Positions 9,567 through 18,623 of a DNA stretch of 64,000 bases are shown one piece after another (position 1 is the stretch's first letter; each line of letters begins with the position of its first letter). The position numbers and the translations under genes were made by a program. Under the pieces are notes generated by a model. It did not search any database. It saw nothing but the letters and a program-made list of their open reading frames with translations, and had not been told where the DNA came from. This DNA is from Anaerolineaceae bacterium. Lineage in GTDB: Bacteria; Chloroflexota; Anaerolineae; Anaerolineales; Anaerolineaceae. The stretch covers positions 62,001-126,000 of the forward strand of contig JAJUGU010000002.1 in NCBI GenBank assembly GCA_029265815.1. The letters run 5' to 3'.

Positions 9567-10279
9567 TGAAAATTCCTCATGAGAAAAGATGTGTTTTTAT
9601 TATTATCGAATGAAATTTCAAAATGATGAAGGAAATTTAGGGTGGTCTATGAAAAACCTTACCAGATTGGAAGTCGTTTAATAAAACCATCAACTTTATT
9701 CAGTGAAGATTTACTCGCTCGACGCGAGTATCATCTGTCCTTAATCCTGGCTTCATACACGGTAATCACCAGGGATGAGCCCGTTTTTTAAAAATGATTG
9801 ACCGGTGAGCCCTGATTGTTCCAATTCATTATTAAACATCCAACCCATGACTGGCTATTTAATCTTGTAGAACAAAGGCTGCTTCCTCGTTGGATTTAGA
9901 CCTTGTCGGCATCAAGAGTGAATCCTTTTAATTTAAGAATTACCATGCCCTGGTACCACAAAAGATCTTGTGGGAGGAGAGTTGTGATTTTGTCCATTGG
10001 TGAACCTGATGGCTCAGAGGCGGGTACAGCGTCAGTGTTCTCCGATTTGCTTTTATGTCTGATTGTGAAACAATGTACGGCAACCCGCAGTATGTCATCG
10101 GTTTACAATGGTTGAAAAATTATAGCATGAGTGATTTTTCAACAATAACTTATGGATGGGCAAGGAATGGAAAGTAATTGTCGTACCTGACCTACAGCTA
10201 AAATTACCAGGAGTAAGAATGTGCAGGAGGCATTAATTGGAGAATTGAGGTTTTGATAGCTACCCGGAAAAATTGGTAG
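9567..10279. other. Long intergenic region
   Basis: About 700 bp with no intact gene. It holds a 7-bp inverted repeat around 9712-9730 (TACTCGC, 5-nt spacer, GCGAGTA), and a possible decayed reading frame at 9896-10099, listed separately. The right end carries the promoter of the LacI-type regulator. Confidence 0.4.
9896..10099 (-). pseudogene. Possible decayed YigZ/IMPACT-family fragment
   Basis: A minus-strand frame with no start codon of its own reads VHCFTIRHKS, then ASEPSGSPMDKITTLL, then GMVILKLKGFTL before a stop. This resembles the order of motifs in YigZ proteins (H-x-C-AYR, then DGEPSGTAGxPIL, then VVVTRYFGG), but key residues are altered and both ends are closed by stops. It may be a gene remnant or chance. 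Confidence 0.25.
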
Positions 10280-10321
10280 TTGCAAAATTTTGAGTGACAT
10301 GCTATCATTTAAGCGCTTAAA
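10280..10321 (+). promoter_or_regulatory. Promoter with LacI-type operator
   Basis: A -35 box TTGCAA at 10280-10285 and a -10 box TATCAT at 10303-10308 are spaced by 17 bp. The -10 box runs directly into a perfect 14-bp palindrome TTTAAGCGCTTAAA at 10308-10321, the AAGCGCTT core typical of LacI-family operators. A repressor bound here would cover the start point, so self-repression is likely. Confidence 0.75.
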
Positions 10322-10355
10322 CGAATTTTTCTTCCGTTTTATTTTTAAGTAATGA

Positions 10356-10369
10356 GTTAAGCGCTTCAC
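10356..10369 (+). promoter_or_regulatory. Second LacI-type operator
   Basis: GTTAAGCGCTTCAC repeats the TTAAGCGCTT core of the first operator, 48 bp further on, centre to centre, and 14 bp before the regulator's start codon. Two half-similar sites within one leader suggest cooperative or looping repression. Confidence 0.65.
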
Positions 10370-10382
10370 TAGAAGGAATTTC

Positions 10383-11390
10383 ATGACATCTATATATGAT
10401 ATTGCCAGGGCAGCCGGAACTTCGATTGCCACCGTTTCATACGTACTCAATAAAAGCGACCGCATTAGTCCGGCTACAAGAGAACGTGTATTGAAAGCTA
10501 TCAAAGATTTAAATTATCAGCCAAAGGCATCTGCCAGGGCTTTGGCTAGCGGAAGAACGTTGACCATAACCCTGGTGGCGCCGATGTCAATTTACTCACA
10601 CCAGGTTTCACTCTATATGTTGATCAATGGTATTGGTAGGGCGTTAGAGCCTACTGATTACCGTCTTTACATTCATCCAACGCTGAATCGGCCGGATTCC
10701 TTATTTGAGATTGAAGAAGCTATTCGCAGCCGGCAGATGGATGGGGTGATTCTGATGCACATCACCGCCAATGATCCCCGTATACCCCTGCTGCGTCAGA
10801 ACAACATACCTTTTGTGTTAATCGGGCGTAGTAATGAGTGTGATGATATCTCGTGGGTCGACGCTGATATTGATGCTGCGGTGGATACCGCGATTAAGCA
10901 TTTTATTAGCAAGGGACACAAAAAAATCGGCATGTTGGGTGAACGCGGAGAAGCGAACATTACCAACCAGTTGATCTGGGGGTTCAAAAAATCCATTATT
11001 CAAAATGGCCTGACCTACGATCCAAAATACTGCCTGGAGTTCTCTGAAGCTTCCGAAGAGATCGACCGGGTGATCGGGGGATGCCTTTCTCTTTCGAATC
11101 GTCCGACAGCCTTTTTCGCGGTTTCTGACCTGGCCGTCTTGGGAATCTATAAATCTGCAGCACGGCTTGGACTTCGAATTCCACAGGACGTGTCGGTCAT
11201 TGGATACGCAGACAGCTCAATTTACCCATATATGTCTCCTCCATGCAGCGCCGTATTTAGCAGCGCAACTGAACTGGGCAGGCTTTCAGCCGAATTACTA
11301 CTGGCACAACTTGGAGGGGAAAAGCCTGAGAACAATCACATTCTATTCCCGCCCAGATTAATCGAGCGGGAGTCAATATTGTCGATATGA
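10383..11390 (+). CDS. LacI-family transcriptional regulator
   Basis: 335 aa. The N-terminal helix-turn-helix TSIYDIARAAGTSIATVSYVLN (residues 2-23, 22 aa, given as its parts YDIARAAGTS and ATVSYVLN) and hinge helix ASARALASGRT are typical. The rest is a periplasmic-binding-protein-like sugar domain with VILMHITANDPRIPLL and FFAVSDLAVLGIYKSA. The family binds operators as a dimer and lets go on binding a sugar ligand. It sits first in a run of co-directional genes for sugar import, glucan hydrolysis and methyl transfer, and two matching operators lie in its own leader. It is therefore the likely switch for the whole 11.5-21.3 kb cluster. Ribosome site AAGGAA. Confidence 0.92.
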   Translation: MTSIYDIARAAGTSIATVSYVLNKSDRISPATRERVLKAIKDLNYQPKASARALASGRTLTITLVAPMSIYSHQVSLYMLINGIGRALEPTDYRLYIHPTLNRPDSLFEIEEAIRSRQMDGVILMHITANDPRIPLLRQNNIPFVLIGRSNECDDISWVDADIDAAVDTAIKHFISKGHKKIGMLGERGEANITNQLIWGFKKSIIQNGLTYDPKYCLEFSEASEEIDRVIGGCLSLSNRPTAFFAVSDLAVLGIYKSAARLGLRIPQDVSVIGYADSSIYPYMSPPCSAVFSSATELGRLSAELLLAQLGGEKPENNHILFPPRLIERESILSI

Positions 11391-11500
11391 GACCTCATAA
11401 TCTATCAAACCACTGAAGGAGGGAAGCGGAACTGATCATTGAATCAACAGCACGAATCAAGCTTGAAAGGCACACACCACTTTTCACTGGAGAGGAAAAC

Positions 11501-12805
11501 ATGTCAAAAAAATTTGTAAAGTTCAGTTTTGTTGTGATCGCGGTAGCGGTCATCACCAGTCTGATTGCTGGCTGTACGCCCGTTCCTGCTGCGACCCCTG
11601 AACCAGCGACAGAGGTTCCGGTTGTTGCCACGGAAGCACCCACGGAAACTGTTGAGCCTGTCACCCTGAATGTCTGGATCATGGACCGCGTAGGTGCAGA
11701 TGCTATGGAAACGGTCAAGCAGGTTGTGGAGCAATGGGCTGCTGAAACGGGCAATACTGTAATTGTCACCGAAGGCAATCAGTTCGAAATGCTGGGAAAA
11801 CTTGTCGAAGCCATGCCGGCTGGAGAAGGCCCAGATATTTTTATGAATCTGAACAACTATATTGGTGGTCATTATGCTGGTCAATTGATTGTTCCTCTTG
11901 AGAGCTATATGCCTGAGGAAGAACTGGCAAAATACTCTCAGACGGCACTGGATTCCTTCACTCTGGATGGTCATTTGTTAGGTGTTCCATTTGCAGCTGA
12001 TACTTATGCACTTGTGTACAATAAGGATCTCGTCCCAACTCCTCCAGCAACCATGGATGAATTAATTGAAATGTCAAAGACACTGACAGCTGGAGATCAG
12101 TATGGATTCCTTTACCCGATTGACAATTTCTACTACAGCTATGCATTCACATCTGCTTATGGTGCTTACATCTTCAAATGGACTGGATCCGGATATGATG
12201 TGAACGATATCGGCCTTGCCAGTGCAGGAGCGATCGAAGGGTTGACCTATGTCAAAGATCTGGTCGCAAAAGAAAATCTCATGCCAGTGGATACCACCTA
12301 TGATGTGATGAACAGTCTCTTCACTGAAGGCAAGGTCGGCATGATCATTGCCAGTCCAGGAATGGTCCCAGCCTTTAAGGCTGCCGGTATCAATATCGGT
12401 GTGGCAAAAATCCCGACAACACCAAATGGTGCCGATCCAAAGCCGTTTGCCACTTACACAGGGTTCTCGGTTAGTGCTTACTCACAGCATCAAGATGCAG
12501 CCGCAGACCTGGCTGTTTATCTTGGATCGAATTTACCGCTGCCTCTCTATCAGGCCAACCCCGGTAATATTCCCGTTTATCTGCCGGTTGCCAGTGATCC
12601 CTCTCTGCAGAGTGACGAAGAGCTGGCGGGATGGGTAAGCCAGCTGGCAATTTGTGATGTGCTTCCGAGCATTAATGAAATGAATTTTGTCTGGGGTCCT
12701 GCATCGACTGCGTTCCAGGCAGCAGTTCATGGGAATGAGACTGTTGAGAAATCCTTAACCGATGCACAGGCGTTAATCGTTCAATCGATCGCTGAAAACC
12801 AGTAG
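11501..12805 (+). CDS. Sugar ABC transporter substrate-binding lipoprotein
   Basis: 434 aa. Signal peptide and lipobox SLIAGC with the lipidated Cys at residue 25, then a Pro/Thr/Glu-rich linker (about 26-55), which is common in Chloroflexota lipoproteins. The mature part has the family 1 maltose-type fold: VTLNVWIMD start, EGPDIFMNLNNYIGGHYAGQL, and VPFAADTYALVYNKDLV, which matches the segment of MalE-type proteins contacting the sugar. It should capture an oligosaccharide outside the cell for the two permeases downstream. It lies third-to-last before a stem-loop that separates it from the permease genes. Good ribosome site GGAGAGGAAA. Confidence 0.92.
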   Translation: MSKKFVKFSFVVIAVAVITSLIAGCTPVPAATPEPATEVPVVATEAPTETVEPVTLNVWIMDRVGADAMETVKQVVEQWAAETGNTVIVTEGNQFEMLGKLVEAMPAGEGPDIFMNLNNYIGGHYAGQLIVPLESYMPEEELAKYSQTALDSFTLDGHLLGVPFAADTYALVYNKDLVPTPPATMDELIEMSKTLTAGDQYGFLYPIDNFYYSYAFTSAYGAYIFKWTGSGYDVNDIGLASAGAIEGLTYVKDLVAKENLMPVDTTYDVMNSLFTEGKVGMIIASPGMVPAFKAAGINIGVAKIPTTPNGADPKPFATYTGFSVSAYSQHQDAAADLAVYLGSNLPLPLYQANPGNIPVYLPVASDPSLQSDEELAGWVSQLAICDVLPSINEMNFVWGPASTAFQAAVHGNETVEKSLTDAQALIVQSIAENQ

Positions 12806-12824
12806 TTTCTTTCTGCTGTAACAA

Positions 12825-12851
12825 GGAGGGACAATGGTTTTTTGTCCCTCC
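12825..12851 (+). promoter_or_regulatory. Intercistronic stem-loop after binding-protein gene
   Basis: 10-bp perfect stem, GGAGGGACAA and TTGTCCCTCC, 7-nt loop, between the binding-protein stop and the first permease. There is no T-run after it, so it may act as a partial terminator or as a block to 3' exonucleases rather than as a full terminator. Confidence 0.7.
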
Positions 12852-12876
12852 AAATCGATCTTCTCAGGAGAATGGC

Positions 12877-13815
12877 ATGTTTACCAGAACAACTGCACCG
12901 TTGCATCGGCGCAAATTGACTCCATATTTCTATATTTTGCCCGGCATGATCGCCATCTTCCTGGCAACTGTTCTCCCTGCTTTACTTACAATCTATTACT
13001 CATTCACCAATTATTCATTGACTCATTTAAGGGATTGGAAATTCGTTGGATTCCAAAACTTTCAACGCATCCTTGTGGGAAGTGCGCGGGGCGAATTAGT
13101 TGATGTTCTTTCATGGACCACATCCTGGGCGGTTCTTTCCACAGTTATTTCATTTGCTATTGGCATCTTTTTGGCTTTACTTTTGTCAAATAAGAATATT
13201 CGCGAACGCAACATCTACCGGTTAATCCTGATCCTTCCATGGGCGCTTCCTTCGACCATCACAGTTTTGGTGTGGAGAGGTTTGTTGAATTCGTCTTTTG
13301 GGCCGATCAATCGAATGTTAAGTATGCTTAATATCGCAGCGATCCCCTGGCTTACAGATCCGAATACTGCCAGACTAACCTGTTTGTTGGTCAATATTTG
13401 GATAGCCTTTCCTTTCATGATGGTTGCCTGCCTGGGAGCTTTACAAAGCATTCCAGATGAACTTTATGATGCTGCTAAGGTTGATGGTGCATGTGGCTGG
13501 CAGGCATTCTGGCATATAACATTCCCTATGTTAAATTCAGCAACTCTTCCGCTATTAATCTCTGGTTTTGCCATGCAGTTTAGTAACTTTGGTGTGATCT
13601 TTCTTCTTACTGAGGGAGGTCCTTTCGTCAATACTTCATCTCTCGCAGGTTCAACCGACTTGTTATCCACGTACATGTATAAAATGGCATTCAGCAGCGC
13701 AACATATGATTTTGGCATGGCTGCGGCTAATGGTTTATTGTTATTCTTTATTGTTGGCGGATTTACACTCCTCAATTCTGCTGTCACAGGAGCATTCAAG
13801 GAGGTCGAATCGTGA
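12877..13815 (+). CDS. Sugar ABC transporter permease, MalF-like
   Basis: 312 aa with six or so membrane segments, beginning at YFYILPGMIAIFLATVLPAL (about 20-40). The cytoplasmic EAA loop, which docks the ATPase, reads LYDAAKVDGACGWQAFWHITFP at about 198-219 (22 residues; core DAAKVDGA...WHITFP). It forms the import channel together with the next gene, which overlaps by 4 bp at GTGA. Start supported by AGGAG 10 nt upstream. Confidence 0.92.
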   Translation: MFTRTTAPLHRRKLTPYFYILPGMIAIFLATVLPALLTIYYSFTNYSLTHLRDWKFVGFQNFQRILVGSARGELVDVLSWTTSWAVLSTVISFAIGIFLALLLSNKNIRERNIYRLILILPWALPSTITVLVWRGLLNSSFGPINRMLSMLNIAAIPWLTDPNTARLTCLLVNIWIAFPFMMVACLGALQSIPDELYDAAKVDGACGWQAFWHITFPMLNSATLPLLISGFAMQFSNFGVIFLLTEGGPFVNTSSLAGSTDLLSTYMYKMAFSSATYDFGMAAANGLLLFFIVGGFTLLNSAVTGAFKEVES

Positions 13816-14654
13816 GTAAAAGGTCTCAACGAATGATCACTTTCATAACGACTAACATTAGCCGGCTGATTCTCATCGTCGCCTGCCTGGCGGTTTTGTT
13901 TCCGATTGCATGGATTATTTCTGCCTCCATCAGCAAAGGTGGATCATTGTTTTCTTCGACCATCATTCCCAGAATAGTCAGCTTTGATAGTTACAGGAAC
14001 CTTTTCATAAAGACCGATTTCTTAATTTGGGTCAAAAACAGTGCTATTGCCTGTCTGGGGGGGAGTTTTCTTGCCCTGTTCTTTACCCTGACCACTGCAT
14101 ATGCGTTTTCAAGATTTAAGTTTAGGGGTAGACGATATGGATTGCTTGCTCTGATCCTGATCCAGTTGCTGCCATCAACGGCCACAATCGTAGCCATCTA
14201 TCAAATTATCCGCGCTTTGGGATTGATCAATAATCTAATCGGCGTGATGTTAATCTATGGAGGAATAACCATTCCATTCAACGCCTGGTTGATGCGTGGT
14301 TATTTTGATTCGATCCCAAAGGAATTGGATGAGTCGGCTTACATTGATGGTGCTACGACCTGGCAGGCATTTACAAGGATCTCTTTACCCCTCGCAGTTC
14401 CGATGGTTGCAGTCATTTTTATTCTTAACATGATTTCCTTCTACAACGAATATCTGCTGGTCAGTATCATCATGAGCGGTAAAGAGAACTACACGGTTGC
14501 TCTAGGAATGCGCTTTTTTAACCAACCTTATGCGGCTAACTGGGGGATGTTCGCATCGGCTTCGATTTTGGCGTGTATTCCGATTTTGATCATCTTTTAT
14601 AGTCTGCAGCGCTTCCTTGTGCAGGGGCTGGTAAAGGGAGCAATTAAAGGTTAA
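13812..14654 (+). CDS. Sugar ABC transporter permease, MalG-like
   Basis: 280 aa, GTG start overlapping the previous stop codon, so the two permeases are probably translationally coupled. The EAA loop is DESAYIDGATTWQAFTRISLP at about 175-195 (core ESAYIDGAT, FTRISLP). Six membrane segments are visible, ending with FYSLQRFLVQGLVKGAIKG, the usual MalG-type C-terminus. No ATP-binding gene follows, so an ATPase encoded elsewhere (an MsmK/MsiK-like shared ATPase) must energise it. Confidence 0.92.
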   Translation: MSKRSQRMITFITTNISRLILIVACLAVLFPIAWIISASISKGGSLFSSTIIPRIVSFDSYRNLFIKTDFLIWVKNSAIACLGGSFLALFFTLTTAYAFSRFKFRGRRYGLLALILIQLLPSTATIVAIYQIIRALGLINNLIGVMLIYGGITIPFNAWLMRGYFDSIPKELDESAYIDGATTWQAFTRISLPLAVPMVAVIFILNMISFYNEYLLVSIIMSGKENYTVALGMRFFNQPYAANWGMFASASILACIPILIIFYSLQRFLVQGLVKGAIKG

Positions 14655-14658
14655 TCTC

Positions 14659-15765
14659 ATGTCTTCTGTTTTTCGTCATATCCAAAATTTCACTCCTAAA
14701 CCGAGGATTGACCAGTTTATCGGTGCAATGATAGGGAATAATCATCTTAATTATCCTCCGATAGTGGAATTCATTATTGATGAACCTGTTATCAAAACGA
14801 TCCTGACTGAAATGTTTCAGCGGGAATGGGTAACGCCTGCTGGAGACCGAGAATCTCAAAAGAGATATTTGGATAATCTGATCTTTTTCTGGTACCGAAT
14901 GGGATATGACATGCTGCGCTTCGAAAGTGCACCGTTGTATCCCGGATCTTCAAGAGTCACAGTCAATACAGCTGATACTTCTGGTTCGACCCGTTCTTGG
15001 GCTGAAGAAAGCCTTGGTTCCATTACCTCATGGGAAGATTTTGAAAAGTATAAGTTCCCCAATGTGTCGGAATTTGATTTCTTCGCGTTTGAGTATCTCA
15101 ATAGCCATCTCCCCGAAGGGATGGGATTGGCTGTGGCACATGGTGGAGGATTGTTTGAACGGGTTTCATGGATCTTTTCTATTGAAAAACTATGTTATCT
15201 GCTTTTCGATCAGCCTGATCTTGTTGAAGCAGTCTCTGAAATTGTGAGTGAAATTCAAACTAACTTCTACCGTCAAATTCTCGATCTGGATCGAGTTTCT
15301 GCAGTCTTCCCTGGTGATGACATGGGGTTTCGCAGCGCGACCATCATTTCACCCAATGATTTGCGCAAGTATTTTTTACCTTTCCATACACGGATTGCCG
15401 GAATGGCGCATGATCGTGGAGTTCCATATTTCCTGCATTCCTGTGGAAATTTGCGACAGATCATGCCCGATCTGATCGATACCGTTGGGATTGATGGCAA
15501 ACATTCGTACGAAGACGCCATCATTCCGGTCGAAAAATTTCAAGAAGAATATGGTAATCGAATCGCTATTCTGGGGGGCATGGATATCAACTTTTTAGCC
15601 ACTGCCAGTCAAGATCAAGTGCGTGACCGTGTTCGAATGTTGAGTGAAATCTGTGGTTCACGAGGCCGATTTGCTATTGGTTCTGGCAACTCGATACCAG
15701 ATTATGTGCCCGTAGAGAATTACCTGGCTATGATCGATGAAGCCATATCTTTGAAAAAGGAATAA
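14659..15765 (+). CDS. UroD-fold methyltransferase 1 (corrinoid O-demethylase-like)
   Basis: 368 aa, uroporphyrinogen-decarboxylase superfamily in its methyltransferase branch (relatives include MtaA, MtbA and the UroD-type O-demethylases). The C-terminal half holds VPYFLHSCGN with His260 and Cys262, the H-x-C pair that binds zinc in MtaA-type enzymes. ILGGMDINFLA then matches the GxxD/N element. The third zinc ligand expected near the end is absent: the position reads AIGSGNSIPDYVP. That fits a methyl-donor-specific first methyltransferase better than a classical second one, but this is inference. It begins 4 bp after the permease gene, so it belongs to the sugar operon. A heme biosynthesis role is unlikely from context. 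Confidence 0.8.
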   Translation: MSSVFRHIQNFTPKPRIDQFIGAMIGNNHLNYPPIVEFIIDEPVIKTILTEMFQREWVTPAGDRESQKRYLDNLIFFWYRMGYDMLRFESAPLYPGSSRVTVNTADTSGSTRSWAEESLGSITSWEDFEKYKFPNVSEFDFFAFEYLNSHLPEGMGLAVAHGGGLFERVSWIFSIEKLCYLLFDQPDLVEAVSEIVSEIQTNFYRQILDLDRVSAVFPGDDMGFRSATIISPNDLRKYFLPFHTRIAGMAHDRGVPYFLHSCGNLRQIMPDLIDTVGIDGKHSYEDAIIPVEKFQEEYGNRIAILGGMDINFLATASQDQVRDRVRMLSEICGSRGRFAIGSGNSIPDYVPVENYLAMIDEAISLKKE

Positions 15766-15767
15766 TT

Positions 15768-16835
15768 ATGTTTAAAGAGATTCACTATTACAAACCAAAT
15801 CTGGAAGATGTCATCAGACGTTACCGTGCGCTATATGATGCAAAAGAGCCAGGGCACGCGATGATCTACGCCATACCGCCTGCGCCGGTTGCTGAGCCAG
15901 TTCCTGCTTTAAATAATATTGATCTGAATACCCAGATGGAGGCGTATCTTGATATCTGTCTGCGCAATTATGCGCTGGCACTTGAAAACACAGTGGATAT
16001 CTGCGATGACTTGATTCCGACTTTTGGGCCAAATTTTGGTATTGGCGATTACAGCGCTTTTATTGCCGGAGAAGTGGTTTTTACAGAAGATACCTCCTGG
16101 GCAGCACCGGTGATGAAGTCATTGGATGACTATAAAGGATTCACTTTACGCGAAGATGCCTACTGGGTAAGGATGCTGGAAAGAGCGTTGATGCACCTGG
16201 TCAGGCAGACCGCTTCAGGACCAATTCCGATCATTCGCGGGTTTTATTCACCGCTTGACCTGGCGCATTCTCTACGTGGTGAAGCGTTGTTCACTGATTT
16301 TACTGATGAGCCGCAGAAGGTTCACCAGTTTATGGAATTCTGCGCTGATGCGATCATCTGGATTGCGTCACGGCTGCGCAGGATCACCGGGGAGAATTTT
16401 GGAGGGAATATTGCAGGTGCCTGGCTTAAACCCGGCACGATTTGTATGTCTGAGGATATTGCCTGCTTGATTTCTCCAAAAACGTATGGTGAATTTGCCC
16501 GTCCTTACACACAAAAAGTGATCAATGCGTTTGGCTACGGTCAAATTCACACTCACTCGCTGGGGGTGAGATGTATTCCTGAGATTACGAAGCTGGAGCG
16601 GTTACTGGGGGTGCAAATTTCAGATGATCCAAACGTTCCACGTGGTTTCGATAAGCTTGAGTGGCTGTTGCCGCGGGTAAATGGGATTCCGTTAACGATA
16701 GGATGTACACCGGCTGAGTTAGTTACGAATTATGATCTGATCACTGCTCAATGCAATATTCAGTTTGCGAGTGTTGTTGCTGACGCAAAAGAAGGTAAAG
16801 AATTAGTGGAATGGTTTAGAGGGAAGGCCGGGTAA
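15768..16835 (+). CDS. UroD-fold methyltransferase 2 (divergent)
   Basis: 355 aa, same superfamily as the gene before, which ends 2 bp upstream; the two share little clear identity. A possible metal site is IHTHSLGVRC, with His261, His263 and Cys269, in place of H-x-C-G. GIPLTIGCTPAEL follows at about residue 304. There is no GNLDP-like element. It probably binds a different methylated substrate, or pairs with methyltransferase 1. Ribosome site AAGGAAT; the next gene overlaps its stop by one base. Confidence 0.7.
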   Translation: MFKEIHYYKPNLEDVIRRYRALYDAKEPGHAMIYAIPPAPVAEPVPALNNIDLNTQMEAYLDICLRNYALALENTVDICDDLIPTFGPNFGIGDYSAFIAGEVVFTEDTSWAAPVMKSLDDYKGFTLREDAYWVRMLERALMHLVRQTASGPIPIIRGFYSPLDLAHSLRGEALFTDFTDEPQKVHQFMEFCADAIIWIASRLRRITGENFGGNIAGAWLKPGTICMSEDIACLISPKTYGEFARPYTQKVINAFGYGQIHTHSLGVRCIPEITKLERLLGVQISDDPNVPRGFDKLEWLLPRVNGIPLTIGCTPAELVTNYDLITAQCNIQFASVVADAKEGKELVEWFRGKAG

Positions 16836-18610
16836 TGGACGATTTTATCTTTGGCACGATGGATACTGATGAATTACGCTTGAAGCAATACAAGCAAAGG
16901 CGTTTTGGTGTTTCGCATTTATCTAACCGTTTTCCGCGAGATCCACAGCCTGAAGAACCTGTGACGCTGACTCTCACCGTGGGGCAAAACCAGCATGCTG
17001 TGGCTGCCTGGGTTTATTACTCGATTGACGGAGCAGATCCAGAGGGTGAAGAAAACCGCGCTTTACATGGTTTTGTTCAACCCATGCAATGGATTAAAGC
17101 CGAATGGGATGATCTAACCTGGGGGTATGTTCACACTTATTCATGCACACTCCCGGGGTTTCCTGACCTGACTGCTGTGAGGTATCGAATCTGTATCAAA
17201 ACTGCTGATGGATCGATCATCTACGCGGATAACGGAAATTATTACGCATATCTGGTCGACCGCTTTAGCGAACCAGCCTGGGCGAAAGATGCCATTATTT
17301 ACCATATCATGATCGATCGTTTTGCCGTAGAACCTGGAAAAAACTGGAACCAGGTGCAGACGATTCAGGATATCTATGGTGGAAACTTAAAAGGCGTTCA
17401 AAGCCGGCTGGATTACCTGCAAGATCTTGGTGTGAATACTCTTTACTTGAGCCCGATTTTCACCTGCAATAATCACCACCGCTACAATGCGACGAATTAT
17501 TACGAGATTGACCCTGTGGTGGGTACAAAGGAAGATTTCAAGAATTTATTGGATGATCTTCACCACCGTGGAATGCGTTTGATTTTGGATTTTGTTCCCA
17601 ATCACTGGTCTGATCAGCACGAGACATTTCAAGAGGCGATCTCCCATCCGAACAGCCCATATCGAGACTGGTACATCTTCACACATTATCCAGATACTTA
17701 TGATTGCTTTTTCAATGTGTCAACGATGCCGCGGATTAACCTGCGCCATCCCGATGCGCGCAGGTATATGATCGATTCCGCGTGTTACTGGTTGGAGTTT
17801 GGTATCGATGGTTTACGCTTGGATTATGCTATTGGTCCGACTCCTGATTTTTGGGCAGATTTCCGTCTGGCAACTCGCAAGGTAAAACCAGATTGTTGGA
17901 CGATAGGTGAAGTGGTAGATTCAGTAAATGCTCAAACAGCTTTCGAGGGATTGTTGGATGGCTGCCTTGATTTCGTTCTGCTTGAAGCACTCAGACAAAC
18001 ATTCGCCACCCGTATATGGACGGCGGAAAAATTTTGCCACTTTCTACAGGGGCACCAATCCGCTTTCCCTGGGCATTTCTCGAGGCCCTGTTTTTTAGAT
18101 AATCACGATATGGATCGATTTTTGTGGGCAGCTGGTAATCGCAAACAGGCTTTAAAACTTGCCGCTTTGTGCCAGTTTACCCTCTCAGGCAGCCCGATGA
18201 TATATTACGGAACTGAGGTCGGATTGTCACAAAACCGGGGAACGCGAGACCGCCGGGGTGGTTTTGGTGTGCTGGAAGAAGCGCGGCTGCCTATGCCCTG
18301 GGGCGATCAGCAAGACCAAGAATTAATTGAATACTACAAGGCATTGATCGCGCTCAGGAAAGAGCAAGAAGTTCTGCGAACAGGTGAGTGGAAACTGGTC
18401 ACTGCCGCTCGAGATAGTTTCTGTTACTCAAGAGAAACGATACATTCCAGACTGTTGTGTGTATTTAATCTATCTGAGAATACACAACAGATTGAAATTC
18501 CACAGATCTGGTCTACAGTTCTTTTTTCAACGCAATTGGAACGCATTGGTGAACGCCGGACACATAAATGGGTTGATCTCGCTCCAATGTCTGGATTGAT
18601 TTTGTGCTGA
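16835..18610 (+). CDS. GH13 alpha-glucan hydrolase (neopullulanase/cyclomaltodextrinase-like)
   Basis: 591 aa. An N-terminal beta-sandwich (about 1-135) precedes the (beta/alpha)8 barrel, as in cyclomaltodextrinases. All four GH13 regions are visible: DFVPNH (252-257), GLRLDYAIG with nucleophile Asp330, GEVVD with acid/base Glu359, and DNHDMDRF with stabiliser Asp425. A C-terminal beta domain follows. No signal peptide is present, so it acts in the cytoplasm on imported oligosaccharides. That fits the transporter upstream. The substrate is probably an alpha-1,4-linked glucan or cyclodextrin-like sugar; possible substituents on it are suggested by the methyltransferase and esterase neighbours. 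Overlaps the previous stop by one base. Confidence 0.9.
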   Translation: MDDFIFGTMDTDELRLKQYKQRRFGVSHLSNRFPRDPQPEEPVTLTLTVGQNQHAVAAWVYYSIDGADPEGEENRALHGFVQPMQWIKAEWDDLTWGYVHTYSCTLPGFPDLTAVRYRICIKTADGSIIYADNGNYYAYLVDRFSEPAWAKDAIIYHIMIDRFAVEPGKNWNQVQTIQDIYGGNLKGVQSRLDYLQDLGVNTLYLSPIFTCNNHHRYNATNYYEIDPVVGTKEDFKNLLDDLHHRGMRLILDFVPNHWSDQHETFQEAISHPNSPYRDWYIFTHYPDTYDCFFNVSTMPRINLRHPDARRYMIDSACYWLEFGIDGLRLDYAIGPTPDFWADFRLATRKVKPDCWTIGEVVDSVNAQTAFEGLLDGCLDFVLLEALRQTFATRIWTAEKFCHFLQGHQSAFPGHFSRPCFLDNHDMDRFLWAAGNRKQALKLAALCQFTLSGSPMIYYGTEVGLSQNRGTRDRRGGFGVLEEARLPMPWGDQQDQELIEYYKALIALRKEQEVLRTGEWKLVTAARDSFCYSRETIHSRLLCVFNLSENTQQIEIPQIWSTVLFSTQLERIGERRTHKWVDLAPMSGLILC

Positions 18611-18623
18611 ATCGGAGATCTAT

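Noticed and set aside
10139-10504. 121-codon minus-strand frame across the LacI promoter and the start of its gene
   Set aside because: It covers the operators and the helix-turn-helix coding region of a clear gene; a shadow frame.
14659-16835. The UroD-fold genes as heme biosynthesis uroporphyrinogen decarboxylases
   Set aside because: They carry the H-x-C type metal motif of methyltransferases and sit beside a corrinoid protein; no other heme gene is near.
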